From assembly GCA_902791035.1 (NCBI GenBank), contig CADAUA010000005.1, forward strand, positions 147,227 to 202,729: a DNA stretch of 55,503 nucleotides. Direction: 5' to 3'. A program made the translations under genes and the position numbers. This stretch comes from an uncultured Coriobacteriaceae bacterium (lineage in GTDB: Bacteria > Actinomycetota > Coriobacteriia > Coriobacteriales > Atopobiaceae). Within the stretch, counting starts at the first letter, position 1. Each line of letters opens with the position of its first letter. The notes under the pieces are model-generated. The model saw only the letters and a list, made by a program, of their open reading frames with translations, was not told where the DNA came from and searched no databases. Below, one piece after another: positions 45,305-52,553 of the stretch.

Positions 45305-46678
45305 ATGGGCGAGAGCCAGACAAGGTCGTTCGTCCTCAGGGGTGACGTCTGCTACAACAGGAGCCTGACCGAGTTCGACGCGCGCCGCGATGCCTATGTG
45401 GTCTGCGTAGATGGTGTCTCGCAGGGTGTCTTCGACGAGCTGCCCGACCGCTACCAGGGGCTGCCGGTCGTGGACTGCGCGGGGCGTCTGGTCGTCCCCG
45501 GTCTCGTCGACCTCCACGTGCATGCGCCCCAGTACACCTTCCGCGGGATCGCCATGGACCTGGAGCTCCTCGACTGGCTCAACACCTACACCTTCCCGGA
45601 GGAGTCCAAGTACGCCGACCTTGCTTATGCGGACGAGGCCTATGGGTACTTCGCCCAGGACCTGCGCGCCTCGGCCACCACGCGGGCCGCGATCTTCGCC
45701 AGCCTGCACGTGCCGGCGACCGCGCTCCTCATGGACAAGCTCGAGGCCACTGGCCTCAAGACCTACGTGGGCAAGGTCAACATGGACCGCAACAGCCCAG
45801 ATAGCCTCACCGACGGTTCGGCCCAGGCGTCTCTGGCGGCCACGTGCGCGTGGCTGGACCAGGTGGACGGCGCCTACAGGAACACGCGCCCCATCATCAC
45901 CCCACGCTTCACTCCCAGCTGCACCGACGCGCTCATGGAGGGCCTGGGTGCCCTCGCGGGCGAGCGCGGCCTGCCCGTGCAGTCCCACCTCTCGGAGAAC
46001 CTGACGGAGATCGCCTGGGTCGGGGAGCTCTGTCCCTGGGCCGCCTGCTACGGCGAGACCTACGACCGCTGGGGGCTCCTGGGCGGCGCGGACAAGGGTG
46101 CGCGCAAGGGCGGCGCGGACAAGGGCGGCGCGACCGAGCGCGGCACAGGTCCGGGCGTGACCGAGCGCGGCGCGAGCAAGGCCATCATGGCCCACTGCAA
46201 CTACTCCAGCCCGGAGGAGGTCGAGCTCCTGCGCGCCCGCGGCACCTACGTGGCCCACTGCCCCCAGAGCAACGCGAACGTCGCCTCCGGCATCGCGCCC
46301 GTCCGCCGCTACCTCGACCTTGGCATGGACGTGGGCCTGGGAACCGACGTTGCGGGCGGTGCCAGCCTGAGCATGTTCCGCGGGGTGACGGATGCCGTCA
46401 TGGCCTCCAAGCTGCGCTGGCGCTGCGTGGACCAGTCGCTCGCGCCGCTCACCATCCAGGAGGCCTTCTACCTGGCCACGCTGGGCGGCGGGTCCTTCTT
46501 CGGCAGGGTGGGGAGCCTGGCGGCGGGCTACGACTTCGACGCCCTGGTGCTGGACGACTCCGGCATCCGCAGCCCGCGCCAACTCGGCGTGGAGCAGCGG
46601 CTGGAGCGCTTCTGCTACCTGCATGGCGAGGGCGGGCGCATCGAGCACAAGTACGTGGCCGGCAATAAGGTCTTCTAG
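45305..46678 (+). CDS. guaD: Guanine deaminase (amidohydrolase type)
   Basis: 457 residues. Converts guanine to xanthine, feeding the two molybdenum hydroxylases. Motifs: PGLVDLHVHAPQ (HxH), the SHLSEN segment, AHCNYSSPEE and GTDVAGGASLSM with the metal Asp. An unusual 25-30-residue low-complexity insertion built on GGADKG and TERG repeats (about residues 258-290) lies between WGLLG and KAIMAHC. It keeps the frame and sits at a surface loop in the family. AAGGAGG precedes ATG 45305. A TTGTTTGAG half-site lies about 40 bp upstream. Confidence 0.9.
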   Translation: MGESQTRSFVLRGDVCYNRSLTEFDARRDAYVVCVDGVSQGVFDELPDRYQGLPVVDCAGRLVVPGLVDLHVHAPQYTFRGIAMDLELLDWLNTYTFPEESKYADLAYADEAYGYFAQDLRASATTRAAIFASLHVPATALLMDKLEATGLKTYVGKVNMDRNSPDSLTDGSAQASLAATCAWLDQVDGAYRNTRPIITPRFTPSCTDALMEGLGALAGERGLPVQSHLSENLTEIAWVGELCPWAACYGETYDRWGLLGGADKGARKGGADKGGATERGTGPGVTERGASKAIMAHCNYSSPEEVELLRARGTYVAHCPQSNANVASGIAPVRRYLDLGMDVGLGTDVAGGASLSMFRGVTDAVMASKLRWRCVDQSLAPLTIQEAFYLATLGGGSFFGRVGSLAAGYDFDALVLDDSGIRSPRQLGVEQRLERFCYLHGEGGRIEHKYVAGNKVF

Positions 46679-46775
46679 TCGTTCTTGTCCCGCCAAGCGG
46701 AGGCGGACGACAAGTGCGGCAGCCCCCGCGGGGTGGCCCGCCGAACGGGGGTGGCCCCGCAGGCCGCCCGCAGCC

Positions 46776-47279
46776 CTACCAGCTCACGACCACCGTGCTG
46801 TTGTCGTGCGTGCCCTCGGCAGCCAGCTCCTCGCCGGCCCGCACCTCATAGCCCGCGCGCTTGAGCCGGCGCAGGAAGGCCACCAGCTTGGCGTTGTACT
46901 CGTTGAGGAGGCGCATCTCCTGCAGGGGGGAGATGAGCGCCTGCTCCCGCCCGTGGATGATGTTTGATATGGCGTCCGCCACCAGGACGTTGCTGTTTGC
47001 CACCAGGTCGTTGTAGAAGGCGTTGCCCTCGCCGGCGCAGTCGTCCTCGCCGGGGGCGAACTTGAGCATGAGCGAGCGACGGCCGTACTTGGCGTAGGTG
47101 CGGATGCGGGTGCTGGTCTGGCCCTCGGCGTTGTGCATGGCCCAGCGCAGGGCGTTCGCGGCCAGGGTGTCGGCCTCGGCCTGGGCGCGGCCGGGCTGGG
47201 CCGCCTCCGCGAGCGCGCGTGCCTCGTCGGCGCCGATGAGCTCCGTCGCTGGCGGAATCTTGGTCTGTATCTCGTTCAT
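46776..47279 (-). CDS. Unrecognised helical protein in the purine island
   Basis: 167 residues on the reverse strand, start ATG 47279 with GGGAG 6 bp upstream; a longer frame to 47381 is unlikely. It looks soluble and mostly helical, with an RTYAKYGRRSLMLKF segment and a middle Asn-rich part (NAFYNDLVANSNVLVADAI). No motif is recognised. It is convergent with guanine deaminase and divergent from the permease, sharing the permease control region with its operator-like sites, which suggests co-regulation with purine use. Confidence 0.6.
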   Translation of the reverse strand: MNEIQTKIPPATELIGADEARALAEAAQPGRAQAEADTLAANALRWAMHNAEGQTSTRIRTYAKYGRRSLMLKFAPGEDDCAGEGNAFYNDLVANSNVLVADAISNIIHGREQALISPLQEMRLLNEYNAKLVAFLRRLKRAGYEVRAGEELAAEGTHDNSTVVVSW

Positions 47280-47391
47280 GCGTGCTCCCATCCCAGCGGT
47301 CCTTGCCCCCGCAGTCCCGCGCTGATGATATCCGATTGCCCGTACCGCCCGCGCACCAGTCGCGGCCGTCAGCCGGAACAATCATTAGGTG

Positions 47392-47410
47392 AACAAACAA
47401 TTCGTTAGCA
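47392..47410. promoter_or_regulatory. Operator-like site between unknown gene and permease
   Basis: AACAAACAATTCGTTAGCA: shares CAAACAATT and GTTAG with the island palindrome. It is 113 bp upstream of the reverse-strand gene. The rest of 47280-47715 holds a TGACAAAGGGTCAGACCCC motif (47521-47539), GGGGGTGCC repeats and the palindrome below; no gene. Confidence 0.5.
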
Positions 47411-47610
47411 TCTTCTATCGTCAGCGTTGTGCACGCAAACACATAACGGTGAGCGTGCGCCAAGGTCCCGTCAGGGGGACCGCACGGCAGGCAGAACGGG
47501 AGAGCTCGGGGCGAAAAAGGATGACAAAGGGTCAGACCCCAAAGGGGGGTGCCCCAAAGGGGGTGCCGCCTGCGGCGTCATTCCGACCGTCTGGTGCCTC
47601 TCCTGAGAAT

Positions 47611-47650
47611 GCCAAACAATTTGTTTGGCAAACAGAATATTGTTTAGTAT
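47611..47650 (+). promoter_or_regulatory. Perfect operator-like palindrome and promoter of the purine permease
   Basis: GCCAAACAATTTGTTTGGC (47611-47629) has perfect 9-bp arms around one base. A second site CAAACAGAATATTGTTTAG follows (47629-47647). TTGTTT (47621-47626) and TAGTAT (47645-47650), 18 bp apart, form a possible promoter whose -35 region lies inside the palindrome, suiting repression. Confidence 0.6.
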
Positions 47651-47715
47651 CGTAGGGAGACAAGGACGGGTGACGCAGACTCGGGGCGCCCGTCCAGCAT
47701 GGGATGGGGGACACG

Positions 47716-49578
47716 ATGGCAGAAGCCACACAGACGGCCACGGCCGAGGACTCGCACCTCTCGGACGTCCTCTTCAGGCGGGACGGCCTGCCGCCCGCGG
47801 GCGACCTCATCCCCCTCTCGCTCCAGCACGTGCTGGCCAGCTTCGCGGGCATCATCGCCCCGGCCATCATCATCGCGAGCGTCTGCAACTTCACGGAGCA
47901 GGAGGAGACGGCCATCATCCAGGTGGCGCTCATCCTCTCCGCCATAGACACCCTGCTCCAGCAGTTCCCCCTCTTCGGCCGCGTGGGGTCTGGCCTGCCC
48001 ATCCTCTCCGGCGTGTCCTTTGCCTTCCTGCCCGCCTTCCAGGCCCTGGGCATGGAGTTCGGCTTCCCCACGCTGCTTGGGGCGGAGCTTGTGGGCGGGG
48101 CCGTGGCCATGGCCTTCGGCTCCGTGTACCCCAAGGTCAAGGCCGCCTTCCCGCCGCTCGTCACGGGCACGGTGATCTTCACCATCGGTGTGTCGCTCTA
48201 TCCCACGGCAATTCGCTACATCGCGGGTGGTGCGGGCACCCCCATGTTCGGCTCGGCGCAGAACTGGCTCGTGGGCCTCATCACCTTCGCCGTGGTCTTC
48301 GGCCTCACAAACTTTGCCAAGGGCACCCTCAAGCTGGGTTCGATCTTCTTTGGCATCATCATCGGTTGCGTCATCTCCATACCCTTTGGGATGGTGGACC
48401 CCTCGGGCGTGGCCAGCGCGTCGTGGTTCTCGCTGCCCCGCCTCATGCCCTTTGCCATAGAGTTCAACCCCGCGGCCTGCCTCACTCTCTCGGTCGTCTA
48501 CGTCATGGTCAACGTCCAGCTCATCGGCGACCTGTCCGCCGCCACCATGGGCGGCATGGACCGCATGCCCACCGAGCACGAGCTGGGCGGCGCCCTCAAG
48601 GCCCAGGGTCTCACCTCCATCGTGTCGGCTTTCCTGGGCGGGCTTCCCACCAGCGCCTTTGGCCAGAACGTGGGCATCATCGTGTCCACCCGCGTGGTCA
48701 ACAAGTGGGTCTTTGCCAGCTCCGCCTTCGTCTTCCTCCTGGCCGGGCTCTGCCCCAAGCTCTCCGCCGTGCTCACCATGATCCCTCAGCCCGTGATCGG
48801 TGGCGCGACCATCAGCGTCTTTGGCACCATCACCCTGAACGGCATCCGCATCCTGGTGCGCGACGGCCTCACGCCGCGCTCCTGCACGGTCTTCGGCATC
48901 TCGGTGGCCTTTGGACTGGGCATCGCGGAGGTCACGGGGTCTCTGGCCGGTCCCGGCATGCCCGCCTGGCTTACCACCATCCTTGGCACCTCGGCCATCA
49001 CGCCCTGCGCCGTCATGGCCATCGCGCTCAACACGATCCTCCCGCCCGACCGCCAGCGCGACAAGGACGCCGAGGCCGCCCGTGCCGACGCCGCGCTGGC
49101 CGAGCACGAGGGCCGTGCCGCAACCCCGGTGCCGGGAAATGAGGCCGCCCAGCCTGCGGGCGGCATGGCGGCCGCTGCCGCCGGGGCCGAGCCCGCGGTG
49201 ACCCGCGCCGGCGTGGCGCATGAGCTCGCATCCGTGGACGTGGGCCACTTCGAGTCGCAGATCCTGGAGGGCGAGCGGGCCGCGCAGGAGGCGGGGACGC
49301 CGGTCCGGGAGTCCCAAGCGGCCATCCGTGCGGCGGCGGAGGCTGCGCGCGCGGCGACCTCCGCCGCCCAGGCCGCCACTGCTGCGGCTCAGGCGGCAGC
49401 GCAGGTGGCGGCTGCGGCGGCGAGCCTCATCGGCACGGTGGGTACGGCCGCGCCGGGGGACGAGCCGGTTGTCGGGGACGTGTCGGCCACCGGGAACCTG
49501 CCCGCCACCGGGGATGCGCCGGCCACCGGAGACGCGCCGGCCGCCCAGCCGGGAGGCAACGGCCCCGCAAGGGACTAG
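47716..49578 (+). CDS. NCS2 family uracil/xanthine/urate permease with long C-terminal tail
   Basis: About 620 residues. Twelve or more membrane helices, with the NCS2 signature region GLPTSAFGQNVGIIVSTRVVN, where Gln-Asn matches xanthine/urate transporters. Start ATG 47716 follows GGGGG; ATG 47704 is an alternative. After the last helix (about residue 440) comes an unusual tail of about 175 residues rich in Ala, Glu and Pro, with a coiled-coil-like AAEAARAATSAAQAATAAAQ segment and an ATGDAPATGDAP repeat. Typical family members end near 450-480. Imports oxidised purines for the island. Confidence 0.9.
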   Translation: MAEATQTATAEDSHLSDVLFRRDGLPPAGDLIPLSLQHVLASFAGIIAPAIIIASVCNFTEQEETAIIQVALILSAIDTLLQQFPLFGRVGSGLPILSGVSFAFLPAFQALGMEFGFPTLLGAELVGGAVAMAFGSVYPKVKAAFPPLVTGTVIFTIGVSLYPTAIRYIAGGAGTPMFGSAQNWLVGLITFAVVFGLTNFAKGTLKLGSIFFGIIIGCVISIPFGMVDPSGVASASWFSLPRLMPFAIEFNPAACLTLSVVYVMVNVQLIGDLSAATMGGMDRMPTEHELGGALKAQGLTSIVSAFLGGLPTSAFGQNVGIIVSTRVVNKWVFASSAFVFLLAGLCPKLSAVLTMIPQPVIGGATISVFGTITLNGIRILVRDGLTPRSCTVFGISVAFGLGIAEVTGSLAGPGMPAWLTTILGTSAITPCAVMAIALNTILPPDRQRDKDAEAARADAALAEHEGRAATPVPGNEAAQPAGGMAAAAAGAEPAVTRAGVAHELASVDVGHFESQILEGERAAQEAGTPVRESQAAIRAAAEAARAATSAAQAATAAAQAAAQVAAAAASLIGTVGTAAPGDEPVVGDVSATGNLPATGDAPATGDAPAAQPGGNGPARD

Positions 49579-49653
49579 GCCATCGCCACCCCTTCGTGCC
49601 AAGATTGCGTCAGCAAGCGGACGACCTTGTCGCCCTAGGAGAAAGGATCAGCC

Positions 49654-50868
49654 ATGGAGCCAATCAAGTGGGTCACCAACCAGATGCCCAAGGACGATGA
49701 CAAGAACCTGCCTATCATGAGCTGCGAGAACGTGGAGAAGGCCCGCGCCTTCCACCGCAGCTTCCCCCAGTACTCGGTTACGCCACTGGCCGACTTGGCC
49801 GGCATGGCCGAGCGCCTGGGCCTGGGCGGCCTCTACGTCAAGGACGAGAGCTACCGCTTTGGCCTCAACGCCTTCAAGGTGCTGGGCGGCTCCTTTGCCA
49901 TGGCGCGCTACATCGCGCAGGAGACGGGCCGCGACGTCTCCGACATGACCTACGACTACCTGACCTCCGACGAGCTCCAGCGCGACTTCGGCCAGGCGAC
50001 CTTCTTTACCGCCACGGACGGCAACCACGGCCGCGGCGTGGCCTGGGCGGCCCACAAGCTGGGCCAGAAGGCCGTCGTGCACATGCCCAAGGGGTCCACG
50101 AAGACCCGCTTCGACAACATCGCACGCGAGGGCGCCCAGGTGACGATCGAGGAGCTCAACTACGACGACTGCGTGCGCCTGGCGGCCAAGGAGGCGGGCG
50201 AGACCGAACACGGCGTGATCGTGCAGGACACCGCCTGGGACGGCTACGAGGACATCCCCTCCTGGATCATGCAGGGCTACGGCACCATGGCCAACGAGGC
50301 GGCCGAGCAGCTGCGGGCCCTCGAGGTCAACCGTCCCACGCACGTCTTCGTGCAGGCCGGCGTGGGCTCGCTCGCGAGCTCCATGGTGGGCTACTTCGCG
50401 AACCTCTTCCCCACCTGCCCGCCCAAGTTCGTGATCATGGAGGCGGAGGCCGCGGCCTGCCTGTACAAGGGAGCCGTGGCTGCTGACGGCGCGCCCCGCA
50501 TCGTGGGCGGCGACCTGCAGACGATCATGGCGGGCCTGGCCTGCGGCGAGCCCAACACCATCGGCTGGGACATCCTGCGCAACCACGCGGACGCCTTCCT
50601 GGCCTGCCCCGACTGGGTGAGCGCGCGCGGCATGCGCATGCTGGCCGCACCGGTCAAGGGCGACCCGGCCGTGACGTCCGGCGAGTCCGGCGCCGTGGGC
50701 ATGGGCGTGGTGGCGTCCATCATGACCGACCCGGCCTACGCCGGGCTCCGCGACGCGCTGGAGCTGGGACCCGACAGCCAGGTCCTGCTCTTCTCGACCG
50801 AGGGCGACACCGACCCCGAGCGCTACCGCAAGGTGGTGTGGGAGGGCGCCTGGTCCAGCGAGGCCTAG
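49654..50868 (+). CDS. ygeX: Diaminopropionate ammonia-lyase YgeX
   Basis: 404 residues. PLP enzyme converting 2,3-diaminopropionate to pyruvate and ammonia. The Schiff-base lysine is in GLNAFKVLGG (about residue 77), ATDGNHGRGVAWAA is the phosphate/substrate loop, and AGVGSLASSM binds PLP phosphate. ygeX is a constant member of anaerobic purine clusters, where diaminopropionate-like fragments are believed to arise from ring opening. AGGAGAAAGG precedes ATG 49654. Its last 10 bp belong to the 100-bp direct repeat. Confidence 0.93.
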   Translation: MEPIKWVTNQMPKDDDKNLPIMSCENVEKARAFHRSFPQYSVTPLADLAGMAERLGLGGLYVKDESYRFGLNAFKVLGGSFAMARYIAQETGRDVSDMTYDYLTSDELQRDFGQATFFTATDGNHGRGVAWAAHKLGQKAVVHMPKGSTKTRFDNIAREGAQVTIEELNYDDCVRLAAKEAGETEHGVIVQDTAWDGYEDIPSWIMQGYGTMANEAAEQLRALEVNRPTHVFVQAGVGSLASSMVGYFANLFPTCPPKFVIMEAEAAACLYKGAVAADGAPRIVGGDLQTIMAGLACGEPNTIGWDILRNHADAFLACPDWVSARGMRMLAAPVKGDPAVTSGESGAVGMGVVASIMTDPAYAGLRDALELGPDSQVLLFSTEGDTDPERYRKVVWEGAWSSEA

Positions 50869-50958
50869 TGCCGCGTGTGTCACAAAAGTGTCAGTCACTT
50901 CTGTGACATTCGAGATTTGATGAGGCGGCCCCGCGCGGCGTGCGTGCGGGGCCGCCTT
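50859..50958. repeat. 100-bp direct repeat, left copy (includes terminator)
   Basis: Identical to 52453-52552 except one base. It contains the last codons GAGGCCTAG of ygeX, the TGTCACAAAAGTG palindrome (50879-50909) and a strong hairpin GGCGGCCCCGC/GCGGGGCCGCC (50924-50956). The two copies frame the SDR/TetR pair. Confidence 0.95.
50924..50958. terminator. Bidirectional terminator between ygeX and SDR gene
   Basis: 11-bp stem GGCGGCCCCGC (50924-50934) and GCGGGGCCGCC (50946-50956) between convergent genes. T-run is short (TT on the plus side), so strength is uncertain. The identical hairpin ends tetR at 52518-52550, apart from one base. Confidence 0.65.
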
Positions 50959-50984
50959 CGTGCGATTCCTGCTCGGGACGGGTC

Positions 50985-51725
50985 CTAGAGGGAGATGCCG
51001 CCGTCCACCACGACCTGGGCGCCCGTCATGTAGGACGCCTCGTCGGAGGCTAGGAAGGCCGCTGCCTCGCCGATCTCCTCGGGCTCGCCGCCGCGCTTCA
51101 TGGGGATGAGCGAGAGGGTGTACTCGGTGAACTTGCCATCGCGCGGCATCATCTCGGAGAAGATCGTGCCGGGCAGGATGGCGTTCACGCGGATGCCCAG
51201 GGCGGCGAGCTCCTTGGCGGCGGTCTTGGTGAAGGAGATCACGGCGGCCTTGCTCATGGCGTAGCTGCTCAGGGTGGGGGAGGCGCCGAGGCCACCAACG
51301 GAGGCCATGTTCACGATGCTGCCGCCGTGGTCCTTCATGAGGTTACCGAAGACCTTGGTGGCATACACGTAGCTGCGCAGGTTGAGGTCCATGACCTGGC
51401 CGTAGTCGCGGTCCATGTCCATGTCCAGGATCTGGAAGCTGCGCATGATGCCGGCGTTGTTCACGAGGACGTCCACGTGTCCGTAGGCGGCGACGGCCTC
51501 TTGGGCCAGGCAGTCCACGTCGGCGTCCTTGGTCATGTCGGCCTGCACGAAGGTAGCGTCATAGCCCTGGGCGCGCAGGTCCTCCTGGATCCTCTTGCCC
51601 TTCTCGGCACGCCGCCCGCAGAAGACCACCTTGGCACCGTGCTTGAGGAAGACCCTCACCACGCCTGCGCCGATTCCCGCCGTCGCGCCAGTTACCACTG
51701 CCACCTTGCCGTCGAGCTTGCCCAT
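50985..51725 (-). CDS. SDR family NAD(P)-dependent oxidoreductase
   Basis: 246 residues, classical short-chain dehydrogenase. Cofactor motif TGATAGIG (residues 13-20), NNAG, catalytic Ser in VNMASVGG and YxxxK as SYAMSKAA, ending MTGAQVVVDGG. The FCGRRAEKG segment after strand two (Arg-Arg) fits an NADP preference. Substrate unknown; a hydroxysteroid or sugar alcohol are options known in gut bacteria. Divergent from the TetR gene, which probably regulates it. Confidence 0.9.
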   Translation of the reverse strand: MGKLDGKVAVVTGATAGIGAGVVRVFLKHGAKVVFCGRRAEKGKRIQEDLRAQGYDATFVQADMTKDADVDCLAQEAVAAYGHVDVLVNNAGIMRSFQILDMDMDRDYGQVMDLNLRSYVYATKVFGNLMKDHGGSIVNMASVGGLGASPTLSSYAMSKAAVISFTKTAAKELAALGIRVNAILPGTIFSEMMPRDGKFTEYTLSLIPMKRGGEPEEIGEAAAFLASDEASYMTGAQVVVDGGISL

Positions 51726-51760
51726 GCTGGTTCCCCTTCTGATGGAATGACCTTATCGCG

Positions 51761-51787
51761 GTTCGTTTTATCGCAGTAAAACTGAAC
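51761..51787. promoter_or_regulatory. Candidate TetR operator
   Basis: Inverted repeat GTTCGTTTTA and TAAAACTGAAC (one bulged base) around TCGCAG, midway in the 140-bp gap between the divergent SDR and TetR genes. Confidence 0.55.
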
Positions 51788-51865
51788 ACACAATGGATAA
51801 ATTCGGACGATATGTATAGTTATGCTTTGTCCTGAGAAGTGCGCGACATCCGTTGGGAGTTGCCT

Positions 51866-52462
51866 ATGGGTAGGGCGGGGACGTCTAGAGCGCGTGGGGC
51901 CTTCAAGCAGGCCTTTGTGGCGCTGGTGCTCGAGCGGGGATTCGCGGCCACCACGGCGACCGAGGTCATGCGGCGCGCGGGCTACAGCCGCGGGAGCTTC
52001 TACACCCACTTTGAGGACAAGTACGACCTGGCCCAGCAGGTGGTGGAAGACGAGGCCGCCTGGTTCGTGCGGCACGTCCTGTCCTGGGACGAGGAGGCTG
52101 CGGCAGCCAGCTCGGACGAGCGCGGGTACTCGTATTTGGTATCGCTCCGGGAGTTCGAGCACGTGTACCAGGAGCGGGATACCTACCGGTTGATCCTGGG
52201 GTCGCTCGTGCCGGGCGCGGGGTTCGAGGAGTTCTGCCGCCTCATCCAGATGCCCGAAGAAGACGAGGGGCCCGTGCTCGTGGGCGGGGTGGAGGTGAAC
52301 CGGGACCTCTTTGCCTGGTCGGTCTCGCGGCTGTCCATGAACTACGTGCGCTACTGGGCGGAGCGCGACTTCGCCGGTGGCCCCGAGCCCATGGCGCGCC
52401 AGGTGGCCGCCCTCAGTAGCACCAGTCTGGTGCAGACGGTGCGGGGGCTCTTCGAGGCCTAG
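51866..52462 (+). CDS. TetR family transcription regulator
   Basis: 198 residues from ATG 51866 with GGGAG upstream; GTG 51839 is an in-frame alternative. The N-terminal helix-turn-helix reads TEVMRRAGYSRGSFYTHFEDKYDL (about residues 32-55), standard for TetR. The C-terminal ligand domain is unclassified. Divergent from and probably controlling the SDR gene via the inverted repeat between them. Its final 10 bp lie in the right copy of the 100-bp repeat. Confidence 0.9.
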   Translation: MGRAGTSRARGAFKQAFVALVLERGFAATTATEVMRRAGYSRGSFYTHFEDKYDLAQQVVEDEAAWFVRHVLSWDEEAAAASSDERGYSYLVSLREFEHVYQERDTYRLILGSLVPGAGFEEFCRLIQMPEEDEGPVLVGGVEVNRDLFAWSVSRLSMNYVRYWAERDFAGGPEPMARQVAALSSTSLVQTVRGLFEA

Positions 52463-52552
52463 TGCCGCGTGTGTCACAAAAGTGTCAGTCACTTCTGTGA
52501 CATTCGAGATTTGATGAAGCGGCCCCGCGCGGCGTGCGTGCGGGGCCGCCTT
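52453..52552. repeat. 100-bp direct repeat, right copy
   Basis: One mismatch to 50859-50958, 1,594 bp away. It carries the last codons of tetR, the TGTCA palindrome (52473-52503) and the terminator hairpin (about 52519-52550), and ends one base before the stop codon of the next, convergent gene. Confidence 0.95.
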
Positions 52553-52553
52553 G

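Noticed and set aside
46679-46775. Terminator between guanine deaminase and the convergent unknown gene
   Set aside because: CTTGTC/GACAAG and other inverted repeats are present but no T-run supports a firm call.
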